NCBI GenBank assembly: GCA_019359695.1
Contig: JAHHGV010000006.1
Coordinates: 124,001 to 188,000, forward strand
DNA from: Brasilonema angustatum HA4187-MV1
GTDB taxonomy: Bacteria; Cyanobacteriota; Cyanobacteriia; Cyanobacteriales; Nostocaceae
Reading direction: 5' to 3'
DNA length: 64,000 nucleotides
A program made the position numbers and the translations under genes. Each line of letters begins with the position of its first letter. Position 1 is the stretch's first letter. The notes under the pieces were generated by a model that saw only the letters and a program-made list of their open reading frames with translations, had not been told where the DNA came from and made no database searches. Positions 53,260 to 63,559 of this stretch are shown in pieces.

Positions 53260-53286
53260 AAAGGGCAGGTATAAAACCCGCCCATC
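53260..53286 (-). terminator. Rho-independent terminator of ndhD
   Basis: Minus strand: GATGGGCGGGTTTTATACCTGCCCTTTTTTGTATGG; GGGC(G)GGT/ACC(T)GCCC stem followed by T6. It overlaps the right-hand 20-bp repeat. Confidence 0.7.
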
Positions 53287-53313
53287 AAGCAATATTGATT
53301 TGAAATCAGCAAC

Positions 53314-54885
53314 CTAATTTCCAATCTCCGGCGCACTAAATGACACCGCTGGCGCTTTTTGACCGGCCAAAGCAGGAAGAGAATTTCGTAACCGCGTCGT
53401 CAACTGCACAGTTGTGGCATCATACATCTGAGTCAGCATCTTGGGATACAAACCAATACCAATAATTGGTATTAACAAGCAGGCGATGATGAAGATTTCG
53501 CGGGGTTCGGCATCTATGAGTTTCTGGTGAGAAACTAATTCTTTGTTTTCTTCACCGTAGAAAATCTCCCGCAGCATTGACAGCAAATAAATCGGAGTTA
53601 GAATCACCCCAACTGCCATCAACAACACCACAATAACTTTGAAAGTGGGGTTATAGGCATCGCTGGTGGCAAAGCCAACGAATACCATCAACTCAGCAAC
53701 GAAACCGCTCATTCCTGGCAAGGCTAAGGATGCCATAGAACATGTTGTCCACATGGCAAACATTTTGCTCATTTTCTTACCAACACCGCCCATTTCATCT
53801 AACATGAGGGTGTGAGTACGGTCATATGTTGCCCCTACTAGGAAGAACAAACTTGCCCCAATCAAACCGTGGGAAACCATTTGCAACATTGCCCCATTCA
53901 AGCCCAAGTCGGTGAACGAAGCAATACCGATCGCCACAAAGCCCATGTGAGAAATTGAGGAGTAGGCAATTTTCCGTTTCAAGTTGCGCTGGGCAAATGA
54001 TGTCAGGGCAGCGTAGATAATATTAACTATCCCCAAAATCACTAACACCGGGGCAAAATAAGCGTGAGCATCGGGAAGCATTTGGGCATTCATGCGAATA
54101 AGCGCGTAACCGCCCATTTTCAGCAGAACACCTGCCAGCAACATATGCACGGGGGCTGTGGCTTCACCGTGGGCATCTGGTAGCCAAGTATGCAAGGGGA
54201 AGATGGGGAGTTTGACAGCGTAGGCAATCAAAAAAGCAGCATACAGCCAAAGTTGGAGATTGAGGCTGAAACCTTTGGCAGCGATCGCCTGCATATCAAA
54301 AGTGATCGTATCGCCAAAAAACGCCATCGTTAAGCCAGCGAGCAAAATAAACAGCGAACCGCCAGCAGTATACAAAATAAACTTGGTCGCTGCGTATTGC
54401 CGCTTTTTGCCTCCCCAAATCGAAAGCAGAATGTATATCGGCACCAGTTCGAGTTCCCACACCAGGAAAAACAACAGCATATCCTGGACGGCGAAAACGG
54501 CAATCTGACCGCCATACATCGCTAATATCAAAAAGTAAAACAGCTTGGGCTTGAGTGTCACCGGCCAAGCTGCTAGCATCGCCAGCGTGGTAATGAATCC
54601 AGTCAAAATTATCAGGGGCATAGACAAGCCATCTGCCCCTACCGACCAATTCAAACCGATCTGTGGAAGCCAACTGTAACTCTCAAAGAGTTGCAAATCT
54701 GGATTGGAGAAATCATACCCAGTATAAAAAGCAGTCACAATCAGTGCAAAATCTATCAGCCCTATGATCAGGCTATACCAGCGCACTGTTTTGCCATCTT
54801 TATCTGGAATGAAAGGAATCAGCAGTGACGCCGCTATCGGAAATAGAATAATCGTCGTCAGCCATGGAAAATTTGCTGTATTCAT
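53314..54885 (-). CDS. ndhD: NAD(P)H-quinone oxidoreductase chain 4 (NdhD)
   Basis: [60 protein letters not shown]. Confidence 0.95.
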   Translation of the reverse strand: MNTANFPWLTTIILFPIAASLLIPFIPDKDGKTVRWYSLIIGLIDFALIVTAFYTGYDFSNPDLQLFESYSWLPQIGLNWSVGADGLSMPLIILTGFITTLAMLAAWPVTLKPKLFYFLILAMYGGQIAVFAVQDMLLFFLVWELELVPIYILLSIWGGKKRQYAATKFILYTAGGSLFILLAGLTMAFFGDTITFDMQAIAAKGFSLNLQLWLYAAFLIAYAVKLPIFPLHTWLPDAHGEATAPVHMLLAGVLLKMGGYALIRMNAQMLPDAHAYFAPVLVILGIVNIIYAALTSFAQRNLKRKIAYSSISHMGFVAIGIASFTDLGLNGAMLQMVSHGLIGASLFFLVGATYDRTHTLMLDEMGGVGKKMSKMFAMWTTCSMASLALPGMSGFVAELMVFVGFATSDAYNPTFKVIVVLLMAVGVILTPIYLLSMLREIFYGEENKELVSHQKLIDAEPREIFIIACLLIPIIGIGLYPKMLTQMYDATTVQLTTRLRNSLPALAGQKAPAVSFSAPEIGN

Positions 54886-55111
54886 CGCAGGTTGTTAGTC
54901 AGCAATAATAATGGTCGGCTATCAACTACTAGCTATTTACTAGCAGTTTTTGCAGGCATTGGTCTTCATTGTTAGGTTTATTTAATAAAAATAAAGAAAG
55001 ATGAAGGGAAGTTAATACATCCTTCATCCTTCATCCGGATACCAAATATTTAGCTCATCCCTGACTGTCCTAGTGAACAGTAGTAGAGACGTTGCGGACT
55101 CCGCCTAGAAA

Positions 55112-57220
55112 TCAGGTGACACCGAAAACAATCACTAAACCCAACACAGCCCCAAAGATAATTAAGGCATAGAATTGAGCACGACCGTTTTCTAGGTATT
55201 TCAGACCTTCACCAGTGATCAGAGTAAAGAAACCTGTGAGGTTTACGGCACCATCAACAACGCGGAAGTCAACTTCCATCACTTGTCTAGCTAAACGCCG
55301 CAAACCGACAACAAAAACACGATGGTAAATGTCATCAAAGTACCACTTGTTGAGGGAGAACTCGTAAAGCGGCTGGATTTTTGCTGCGATCGCCACTGGG
55401 TTGATTTTACCCAGCAGATACGTCAACGAAGCCAAGGTAATGCCAATCAAGGAAATCCCAACTGAAGCACCTGCCATAGTGTAGAATTCGCCTGGGTTAA
55501 ATTCAGCAGCTTTTTCTACGACTTCGGCTAAAGTTTCGCTGGGTGGGAAAATAAACTCCTCAAAGTAGTTGGCAAAAGGAGTTCCTAGCAAACCAATCAG
55601 TATCGAAGGAACTGCCAAAACCGCTAATGGCAAGGTCATTGTCCAAGGCGACTCATGAGGATACTCACTGTGACCGTGACCGTGACCGTGACTGTGGTCA
55701 TCATGGTGGTGTTCCTCAGTTGCTTCCAATTCTCCCTTGGTCATTGCACCAGGACCAAAAGCAGGGGCTGCATCAAAACCTGTTACAATTCCCATTCCTG
55801 CTGGAGATTTGAGTTTTTGCCACAAATTAGTTTGATTGCCCCGGAATTTGCCTTCAAAGGTAACGAAATACATCCGGAACATATAAAAAGCGGTAATTCC
55901 AGCGGTTAACCAACCAACTGCCCAGAGAACTGGGTTTACTGCAAAAACTTTCCCTAAGATTTCATCTTTTGACCAGAAACCAGCAAAGGGCGGGATACCA
56001 GAAATTGCCACACAACCAATGAAGAAGGTAATTGCCGTAACTGGCATATACTTCCGCAGTCCACCCATCAACCGCATATCCTGCGCCAAGTTGGGGTCGT
56101 GACCGACAACTCCTTCCATTCCGTGAATCACAGAACCAGAACCCAGGAAGAGCATCGCCTTAAAGTAGGCGTGGGTCATTAAGTGGAAAAGTCCGGCACT
56201 GTATGCACCTACTCCCATTGCCATCACCATGTAACCGAGTTGGGAGATGGTGGAGTAAGCTAAGCCCTTTTTGATGTCGTTTTGAGTAATGGCAATTGTC
56301 GCACCCAAAAATGCTGTTAATGCCCCAGTAAATGCAATCACGTTCATTGCTGCTGGAACGTGTTCAAAAACTGGGTACATCCGAGCAATCAAGAAAACAC
56401 CCGCTGCCACCATCGTTGCTGCGTGAATGAGGGCGGAGATGGGGGTGGGACCTTCCATCGCATCTGGTAACCAGACGTGCAGGGGAAATTGAGCGGATTT
56501 TGCAACCGGACCCAGGAATACGAGAATCGCCAACACGATGGCGAGCAAATTGCTGACAGCACCTGTTTGGACAAGTTGCGCCAGGCGATCGCCCATCACA
56601 TCAAATTCAAAGCTTCCTGTTGCCCAGAAAAGCCCTAGAATGCCCAACAGCAATCCAAAGTCGCCCACACGGTTGGTTACAAATGCCTTTTGACAAGCAT
56701 CTGCTGCTGCCTTGCGATCGTACCAGAAGCCGACCAGCAAGTACGAGCACATCCCGACCAGCTCCCAGAAGATATAAACCTGTACTAGGTTGGGGCTAAC
56801 CACCAGACCCAACATTGAGGAGCCGAACAAGCTGAGATAGGCGTAAAACCGGACATAGCCTGGGTCATGAGCCATGTACCCATCCGTATAAACCATGACT
56901 AGAACAGCTACGGTTGTTACAACCACTAGCATCAGGGCTGTTAGGTGGTCAACAGTGTAGCCCATGTTCAGGTGGAAATTGCCTGCTGCTGCCCATTCCA
57001 AGGTACGGGTGTAAGGAGCGTGTCCTTGAATTTGACTCCACAGCAAAGCAAACGACAGCGCCATCGCGAGTCCCATTAAGGAGATAATAAATGCCGCATT
57101 GAGCTGTCGCAGGCTGTTCGTCACCTGATTCAACGAGATTAACCCTAGACCGACCAGCATTGCCCCAAGAAGAGGTAATACCGGAATCAGCCAGGCATAC
57201 TGATAGATAACTTCCATCAC
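55112..57220 (-). CDS. ndhF: NAD(P)H-quinone oxidoreductase subunit 5 (NdhF)
   Basis: SAQFPLHVWLPDAMEGPTPISALIHAATMVAAGVFLIARM, GLAYSTISQLGYMVMAMG. Confidence 0.96.
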   Translation of the reverse strand: MMEVIYQYAWLIPVLPLLGAMLVGLGLISLNQVTNSLRQLNAAFIISLMGLAMALSFALLWSQIQGHAPYTRTLEWAAAGNFHLNMGYTVDHLTALMLVVVTTVAVLVMVYTDGYMAHDPGYVRFYAYLSLFGSSMLGLVVSPNLVQVYIFWELVGMCSYLLVGFWYDRKAAADACQKAFVTNRVGDFGLLLGILGLFWATGSFEFDVMGDRLAQLVQTGAVSNLLAIVLAILVFLGPVAKSAQFPLHVWLPDAMEGPTPISALIHAATMVAAGVFLIARMYPVFEHVPAAMNVIAFTGALTAFLGATIAITQNDIKKGLAYSTISQLGYMVMAMGVGAYSAGLFHLMTHAYFKAMLFLGSGSVIHGMEGVVGHDPNLAQDMRLMGGLRKYMPVTAITFFIGCVAISGIPPFAGFWSKDEILGKVFAVNPVLWAVGWLTAGITAFYMFRMYFVTFEGKFRGNQTNLWQKLKSPAGMGIVTGFDAAPAFGPGAMTKGELEATEEHHHDDHSHGHGHGHSEYPHESPWTMTLPLAVLAVPSILIGLLGTPFANYFEEFIFPPSETLAEVVEKAAEFNPGEFYTMAGASVGISLIGITLASLTYLLGKINPVAIAAKIQPLYEFSLNKWYFDDIYHRVFVVGLRRLARQVMEVDFRVVDGAVNLTGFFTLITGEGLKYLENGRAQFYALIIFGAVLGLVIVFGVT

Positions 57221-57527
57221 TGACGCCTACTTTTAGAATTCTTGACTAATTTGTCGGAACTGTTAATAATTGTGACACACACACTTTAGGATAAAATACC
57301 CCACACAATAGTTATTGGGTGGGGTAATTAAGCTTGGTTTTAGATTTGGTCATCAGTCAATTAAGAGGACAAGCGGACAAAGGGATGATGAGTTATAATC
57401 CTGCGCTCATGCGCAGAGCTCACGAACCCTTGCGCGATCGCCACAGCCAGCCGTGAGCAAAGCGCTTACACTAGTCGTGAGAGCAGGATACTCTGGGTGT
57501 ATAGCGCTGGCTCACTATAATCACTTT

Positions 57528-57914
57528 TTACGCAGAACGACAACCTAAATCCGCTGTTTTTTGCCGATGGTAAGTTTTAGGGCGGTTGGTATAACAGACT
57601 TTCATATCTTCCAAAGCTAAGAGTAAATCTTCTCGTCCACGAAAACTTTCCAAACGCTGGCAGACTATGCCATTTTCGATCAACAATAAAGTTGGCAGTG
57701 ATTTCAGCTTATATTTTGTAGCGAGTTTAAAATTGTCATCAGCGTTCACCCCTACTAATTTAATTTGGTCACCACATTGAGCTTTAAATTGCAATAATAA
57801 AGGGTGGATAATTCGACACAATCCACACCAAGGTGCTTCAAAATTTACTAAAACAGGAATTGAAGATTCTAAAACTTCTTGAGAAAATGTCCGCTCACTA
57901 ACCGACAACACCAT
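57528..57914 (-). CDS. Thioredoxin-family protein with WCGLC active site (TrxC-like)
   Basis: VLVNFEAPWCGLCRIIHPLL; KLVGVNADDNFKLATKYKLKSLPTLLLIENG. Confidence 0.88.
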   Translation of the reverse strand: MVLSVSERTFSQEVLESSIPVLVNFEAPWCGLCRIIHPLLLQFKAQCGDQIKLVGVNADDNFKLATKYKLKSLPTLLLIENGIVCQRLESFRGREDLLLALEDMKVCYTNRPKTYHRQKTADLGCRSA

Positions 57915-58526
57915 GACGCCTCTGGAATTTATATGGTTTTGATATCAAAACTAACTGTCAACTGGAGGGAGTGCATTGTCAGGATTTTGTAAACATTATC
58001 CATTGCAGAACTGACAAAAAAGTCAGTCAGACATTCAAGACGGTAACTCTCTCAAACTTTTTGGTTTTAATAGTCGTCTTTGTCAGGGTATCTTTACACC
58101 AATCTGCTATTGACCTGACCTGTACGACAACTTTCCTCCAGACACCTATAATAAGCGTGGGTAGTTTTCTTCTGCTTCTGCAAAAAGAAATAGTACCATT
58201 ATTGCCACAGGCTTAGATCTGGAACTAGACGCTCTCGCACAAGTATTGAGGATTTTCTCAAGTATTGGTCGCTGTTGGCTATCTTGTTTTATTCACTAAA
58301 TTTTATCAACTAAAGCTGATTATAGAAAAGAAAATAGCGAATTATCAAGTTTTTCCCTACTTTGGCCGTTGACTAGCAACTACCAAATTTAAAATTAAAA
58401 AACGACTAAGCGCACCCCCACTGACAGCTACTTCAATTCATCCTACATTGATTTGGTGGCAGTTGATGAGATCAAATATTAATTTGATCTCATCAACCTC
58501 TGTAGATAAATGCGATTCTGTTAAAA

Positions 58527-59249
58527 TCATAATTCGATTTTACTTGTTGCTTCGAGCAATAGAGGGTGTGACCACCAAAGTAATAGCACAAAAATAGCAA
58601 CCCCCAAATAAGCCGGACGCAAAAATTCCTGCCATAAGATAGATTGACGACCGTCAAGTACAGCCGCAAAGGGCATGATGGAAGTACGCTGTTTAACTTG
58701 AGCATAAGCTTCTCCATAGCGATCGCTTAAACGGCGATCCCCGTGCCATACTCCGAATAAATGGTGTAACACTAAACCAATTGAAGTGACAAGTGTAAAA
58801 CTTGTACCCAACCACAGGGTATGAGCAACACACCAGATAATTTGTCCCACCATCTGTGGATGCCGAGTAATGCGAATAATTCCTGTTTCAAAAAGATGTA
58901 CTTGAGGCTTTTGGATTGCAGCAATTTCTAGGAGATTGAAAGTAGCAGGATACAAAAACAAAAACGAAATAGCTGAGAGTACCCATACGAATGGCTGGAC
59001 TCCAGGTAAATTTTGGACGTACCAAAGTTGCAAGCCATCGTAGCGGTGGTTAAAAAAGTAAATAATTAAGATGACAGCCACCGGCAGGCTAGTAAATGCA
59101 AAAATAATGCGATAGAGCCTACATCCAATATGCTTTTCTGCCCACGGGCGCAGGGCTGCGCCTCCGCTATGGACAATTGCAAAACCAAATAGTAGTCCTA
59201 GCATGACAAAATGACTAAGGGTCAACCAACTCGGCTGCATCATACACAC
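58527..59249 (-). CDS. NnrU family membrane protein
   Basis: Polytopic; RITRHPQMVGQIIWCVAHTLWLG, HHLFGVWHGDRRLSDRYGEAY. Confidence 0.85.
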   Translation of the reverse strand: MCMMQPSWLTLSHFVMLGLLFGFAIVHSGGAALRPWAEKHIGCRLYRIIFAFTSLPVAVILIIYFFNHRYDGLQLWYVQNLPGVQPFVWVLSAISFLFLYPATFNLLEIAAIQKPQVHLFETGIIRITRHPQMVGQIIWCVAHTLWLGTSFTLVTSIGLVLHHLFGVWHGDRRLSDRYGEAYAQVKQRTSIMPFAAVLDGRQSILWQEFLRPAYLGVAIFVLLLWWSHPLLLEATSKIEL

Positions 59250-59404
59250 AAATGAAGTAACTTAAAGAAAGCCTAATTTAGTACAACGAATACCACAAAC
59301 CATGTAAAAAAATCTTAGGCAGGATATCCTGTCACCATACAGAATGTGCGTTGGATGAACTCAAGTTGAGTGCCAACACGCGCACCATAAAATAGAATCA
59401 TCTG

Positions 59405-60362
59405 ATGAAAAAGCTACCATTTGAACTGAAGCCACTTATCATTGACAAACTGAAGTTAATTAGGACTTCAGAAAAGGAAAATTTGTTAGGGGAAGTGTAT
59501 CTGACTGAACAAAGTTGTTTGAACGACACAGCATGGATGGCATTTGAGAATGGTAAAGTATCTTCAGATATTAGCTTACAAAAGTATCTAGCTCTGCTCA
59601 CATCAGAAAAAGAGGTACAGCACAAAGCAGTCAGTGGCAATGATCATCCTCTGACAACAGTAAGGCACAAAAAAACTCCCTCAAGAAAATGTAGATTAAT
59701 GGCACTTTCTGGAACAGCTAAACAATTTACTTCTCATATTAATAACCATATTACGAAAGAAGTTGTCATTGGCAAGAACTTTATTAAACTGAAAAAATGG
59801 ACTTGGGACTTGCGTATCTTTCCCAATTTAACCAGTAAAAAAATATATAATGGCATGGTGCAGAGGATAGAAAACAGGGCACAACCCTGTCATCTGTCCC
59901 CTGTTTTTTATGACCATCCGCTGGAAAAACCAAAAGTCTCCCAGTCCAAATGGTCGTATGCTGAATTAGATGGCTTCATCCACTATAAAGTAGTCATGAA
60001 TAATTCTTCAGCTATAAGAGTGGATGCAGACTGTAGCAGTCAATCTTATCCTTGTGGGGGACATACAAACAAAGACAGTTGTCCCGAACCTTGGATTAAC
60101 GGTTCACTGTGGTGGAAGTCGTGGATCTGAGCTATGTGCAGATTTGGTTGGAGGGCAAAATGTGGCAATGAAAACGTTGTTACTCCGGCAAGACGCAAGT
60201 CAAACGGAAATTATTGTAACAACCTACCCCCTGAAAATCTCTCTATTCCGGGGCAACAAAATCATACTCTCTCCTTGCTGGGGGAAGCGTAGAGGGGTGC
60301 ATTGGATTTTGAAACGAAAACAAAAAAGCGTTCAAGCTTTTGAAACCCAGAGTGGAGTTTAG
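59405..60362 (+). pseudogene. Decayed TnpB/IS605 OrfB-type gene (frameshifted)
   Basis: SGTAKQFTSHINNHITKEVV, QSKWSYAELDGFIHYKVVMNNSSAIRVDADCSSQSYPCGGHTNKDSCP in frame 1, then LGLTVHCGG...LCADLVGGQNVAMKTLLLRQD in another frame; together they match the TnpB C-terminal zinc-ribbon/RuvC-III layout. Confidence 0.72.
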
Positions 60363-60560
60363 ACAGAATTCTCCAGAAAATCTACTACTTATTAGGGTTA
60401 GTTGTAGAAAAGAGAACTTTAGTCAAGATGGTATGCTACTGTCTTTTTCGAGTAAAGTCTCCAAATTTAAGATGCAACAAATTGTGCCCTGCTGTGAAGT
60501 TTTTTTACACTGGTTTGTACAAGACTGCCGCTCATGCTCAAAGTTTGTGGGTTTAGCCTT

Positions 60561-61574
60561 ATGTCTGACCTTCCTTTCACTTTAGATCAGTTACGTATTC
60601 TCAAAGCGATCGCCGCAGAAGGAAGCTTCAAGCGTGCCGCTGATAGCCTTTATGTATCCCAGCCTGCTGTTAGCTTGCAAGTGCAAAACTTAGAACGGCA
60701 GCTGGATGTTCCATTATTTGACCGTGGAGGACGTCGTGCACAACTAACCGAAGCTGGACATTTACTTCTGAGTTACGGTGAGAAAATCCTCAGCCTGTGT
60801 CAGGAAACCTGCCGCGCTATTGAGGATTTACAAAATCTCCAAGGCGGTACTTTGATTATTGGTGCTTCTCAAACCACCGGCACCTATCTTTTACCCCGGA
60901 TGATTGGGATGTTCCGACAAAAATATCCAGATGTGGCAGTGCAATTGCACGTCCACTCAACCCGCAGAACCACTTGGAGTGTAGCTAACGGACAGGTGGA
61001 TTTGGCAATCATCGGTGGCGAAATTCCTGGTGAACTCGCGGAATCTTTGGAAATTATTCCATATGCAGAAGATGAATTGTCACTTATTATACCTGTGACC
61101 CATCCCTTTGCCAAACTTGAAACGATTCAAAGAGAAGACCTATATAAATTAGAGTTCATAGCTCTCGATTCTCAATCTACTATCCGCAAGGTCATTGACC
61201 AAGTACTATCACGCTGTGACATTGATACGCGGCGTTTTAAAATCGAAATGGAACTAAACTCCATAGAAGCTATAAAAAATGCCGTACAATCTGGTTTGGG
61301 GGCTGCCTTTGTCTCGACCTCGGCAATAGCTAAAGAGTTACAAATGGGGGTGCTACACAGTGCTTCCATCGAAGGTGTAATAGTCAAGCGGACGCTAAGG
61401 CTGGTTTTTAATCCCAATCGTTACAGATCTAAGGCAGCAGAAGCGTTTAGTCGGGAAATTCTACCCCTGTTTGCTGCACCAGGATGGAATCTAGAAATGT
61501 TAAAAACGTCACGTAAACCCGTAATGGTTAGTACAGTGGATGTAGGAGCGCATAATTTTGATGACGATGATTAA
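60561..61574 (+). CDS. rbcR: LysR-family transcriptional regulator, RbcR/Ycf30-like
   Basis: [91 protein letters not shown]. Confidence 0.85.
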   Translation: MSDLPFTLDQLRILKAIAAEGSFKRAADSLYVSQPAVSLQVQNLERQLDVPLFDRGGRRAQLTEAGHLLLSYGEKILSLCQETCRAIEDLQNLQGGTLIIGASQTTGTYLLPRMIGMFRQKYPDVAVQLHVHSTRRTTWSVANGQVDLAIIGGEIPGELAESLEIIPYAEDELSLIIPVTHPFAKLETIQREDLYKLEFIALDSQSTIRKVIDQVLSRCDIDTRRFKIEMELNSIEAIKNAVQSGLGAAFVSTSAIAKELQMGVLHSASIEGVIVKRTLRLVFNPNRYRSKAAEAFSREILPLFAAPGWNLEMLKTSRKPVMVSTVDVGAHNFDDDD

Positions 61575-61582
61575 GATGTAGT

Positions 61583-61692
61583 CATTAGGAGGCACTGCGT
61601 TGGGCGGGTTCCTCGACTTGTAGCATGTGCCGTTCATTAGGAGGCACTGCGTTGGGCGGGTTCCCCGACTTGTAGCATGTGCCGTTCATTAG
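61583..61692. repeat. 52-bp tandem repeat, 2.1 copies
   Basis: CATTAGGAGGCACTGCGTTGGGCGGGTTCC(T/C)CGACTTGTAGCATGTGCCGTT at 61583 and 61635, then partial CATTAG at 61687. Confidence 0.93.
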
Positions 61693-61703
61693 TTATTAGT
61701 GAC

Positions 61704-61820
61704 AGGACTTACGCAAAATTATGAAAAAACGAACCGCATAGACGCGGAGCGGCTTCCCGCAGGGTAGGACGCAAAGGACACAAAGGAATAAGAGTTTTAG
61801 AGAGTTCCTGCGTAAGTCCT
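61704..61820. mobile_element. MITE-like 117-bp element with 12-bp perfect terminal inverted repeats
   Basis: AGGACTTACGCA (61704..61715) and TGCGTAAGTCCT (61809..61820); no coding capacity. Confidence 0.55.
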
Positions 61821-62060
61821 AAGTGAGCCAGCGAGCAGTTCAGAGGAGGGTTTCCAACGCCCAACGACAGAGGGAACCGGCTCTGCCGGCGAACCCAGGG
61901 GGGAAAACCCCCCTTGCTGCTCATCCGCACAAGAAACCCCGAGTTTCCCCATTGTTCGCGTGCCTCCTGTACAAGAGCAATGTTTACGCTGTAGCTGTGG
62001 TGGGCAGCTGCAGCAGGAGGCGCACAAGTGATGTTTATTAGTTAAGCGCTCTTGACTATT

Positions 62061-62114
62061 GAGTATTGAGTGTTGAGTATGGAATTTGAGTATTGAGTGT
62101 TGAGTATGGAAATT
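62061..62114 (+). repeat. 27-bp tandem duplication spanning the start codon of the downstream kinase
   Basis: GAGTATTGAGTGTTGAGTATGGAA at 62061 and 62088. Confidence 0.9.
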
Positions 62115-63533
62115 TATTGTACTCGTCCACGCTGCCCCCGCCCACAAAATTATTTTTCAGATTTAGATGATCATGGAACCATCAGAACAGTGCAGCAGAA
62201 ATACTGTACTGCATGTGGAATGCCGCTCATGCTAGATGGACGCTATTTGCCAATAAAGCTTTTAGGGCGGGGCGGATTTGGAGCAGCGTTTTTGGCACGC
62301 GATCGCCGTACCCCTGGAATGCGCCAATGTGTAGTGAAGCAATTTCAACCTGCGGGAGATTTAAGTCCAACTCAACTACAACTAGCACAAGATCTATTTG
62401 AACGAGAAGCAGTCGTCTTAGAGGACATTGGACGTCAACATGACCAAATTCCAGACTTATACGCTTTCTTTCCAGTGATCATTCCCAGCTTACAAGCAGG
62501 AGAGCAAGACCAGTTCTTTTATTTAGTACAAGAATATATTGACGGACAAAACTTAGAGGAAGAATTAGCCCAAAAAGGCAAGTATTCAGAACAAGAAGTT
62601 TTAGAAATTCTGCAAGAAATTCTCAAAATACTCAAGTTTGTTCATCAAAAAAATATTATCCACAGAGACATCAAACCTTCTAACATCATGCGCGATCGCT
62701 ATGGCAAACTTTTCTTGCTAGATTTTGGCGCAGTTAAACTGGTTACAAATACTCCCATTGGTGCATCTGCTCCTTCCACTAATATATATTCTATGGGATT
62801 TGCTCCACCCGAACAAATGTCCGGAGGTCAAGTATTTCCATCTACAGATTTGTACGCTTTGGCTGTGACAATCCTGATGTTATTAACGGGCGAAACAGAG
62901 ATAACTCAACTGTTCGATGCGTATAGTAACCAGTGGAAATGGCGGGGTCATGTGAGTGTCAGCCCACACCTTGCTGATATTTTAGATAAGATGCTTCTAA
63001 GCGCGGCTAATCAACGCTATCAGTCGGCCCAGGAGGTTCTAGATGCCCTCAAAGCACCTCAAAAGCATATACCTTCTACATACGTTAATCCCCCTCAGCC
63101 TTCTGTCACCCCACAACCACAATCACAGCAAATACAGACTCAACCCCCAGTACAAAAGCAATCCCTTCCTGCGACTGGACCAGTTAAACAACAATTTTCT
63201 TTAATTAAATTATTAGCTAGAGCAGCGTTTAGTGGGTTTGAAGGAGCATTGATAACAATTGGTCTTTTCAGTTTGCTGCGATCGCCAATAATAACCCTAG
63301 CTGCTGCTTGTGTCATTTTATCAGGGTTAATTTTTGCTCAATCGAGGCGATGGATTGGAGGATCTGATTTATTAATTTTTCCTGCAATCACATTACCGAT
63401 TGTTTTATTCTTGTTACGGGGCGGTTTAACCATTCAGCAAGTTATTATTTTGTCTGTTGCAGCTGCTTTAATGGCGATCGCAGTAACAGCACTATTTCGT
63501 CTTATTTACAAATTATTATCTCTGCTGCTATAA
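62106..63533 (+). CDS. Serine/threonine protein kinase with N-terminal Cys-rich (4-Cys) motif and C-terminal TM helices
   Basis: MEIYCTRPRCPRPQNYF...QKYCTACGMPL; LGRGGFGAAFLARD; IIHRDIKPSNIMRDRYGKLFLLDFGAVKLV. Confidence 0.92.
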   Translation: MEIYCTRPRCPRPQNYFSDLDDHGTIRTVQQKYCTACGMPLMLDGRYLPIKLLGRGGFGAAFLARDRRTPGMRQCVVKQFQPAGDLSPTQLQLAQDLFEREAVVLEDIGRQHDQIPDLYAFFPVIIPSLQAGEQDQFFYLVQEYIDGQNLEEELAQKGKYSEQEVLEILQEILKILKFVHQKNIIHRDIKPSNIMRDRYGKLFLLDFGAVKLVTNTPIGASAPSTNIYSMGFAPPEQMSGGQVFPSTDLYALAVTILMLLTGETEITQLFDAYSNQWKWRGHVSVSPHLADILDKMLLSAANQRYQSAQEVLDALKAPQKHIPSTYVNPPQPSVTPQPQSQQIQTQPPVQKQSLPATGPVKQQFSLIKLLARAAFSGFEGALITIGLFSLLRSPIITLAAACVILSGLIFAQSRRWIGGSDLLIFPAITLPIVLFLLRGGLTIQQVIILSVAAALMAIAVTALFRLIYKLLSLLL

Positions 63534-63559
63534 ACTTCTTCTGCTGCTAACACCCATTT

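Larger units (their letters stand above)
52354..53271. repeat. 20-bp perfect direct repeats CATACAAAAAAGGGCAGGTA (52354..52373 and 53252..53271) flanking the HNH cassette
   Basis: Direct inspection; similarity continues as (C/T)AAAA(A)CCC. Confidence 0.88.

Noticed and set aside
57971-58216. 81-aa plus-strand ORF
   Set aside because: No recognisable domain or ribosome-binding context; likely spurious.
61797-62147. Minus- and plus-strand ORFs (e.g. 61823..62041)
   Set aside because: Overlap the MITE-like end and repeat DNA; no family resemblance.
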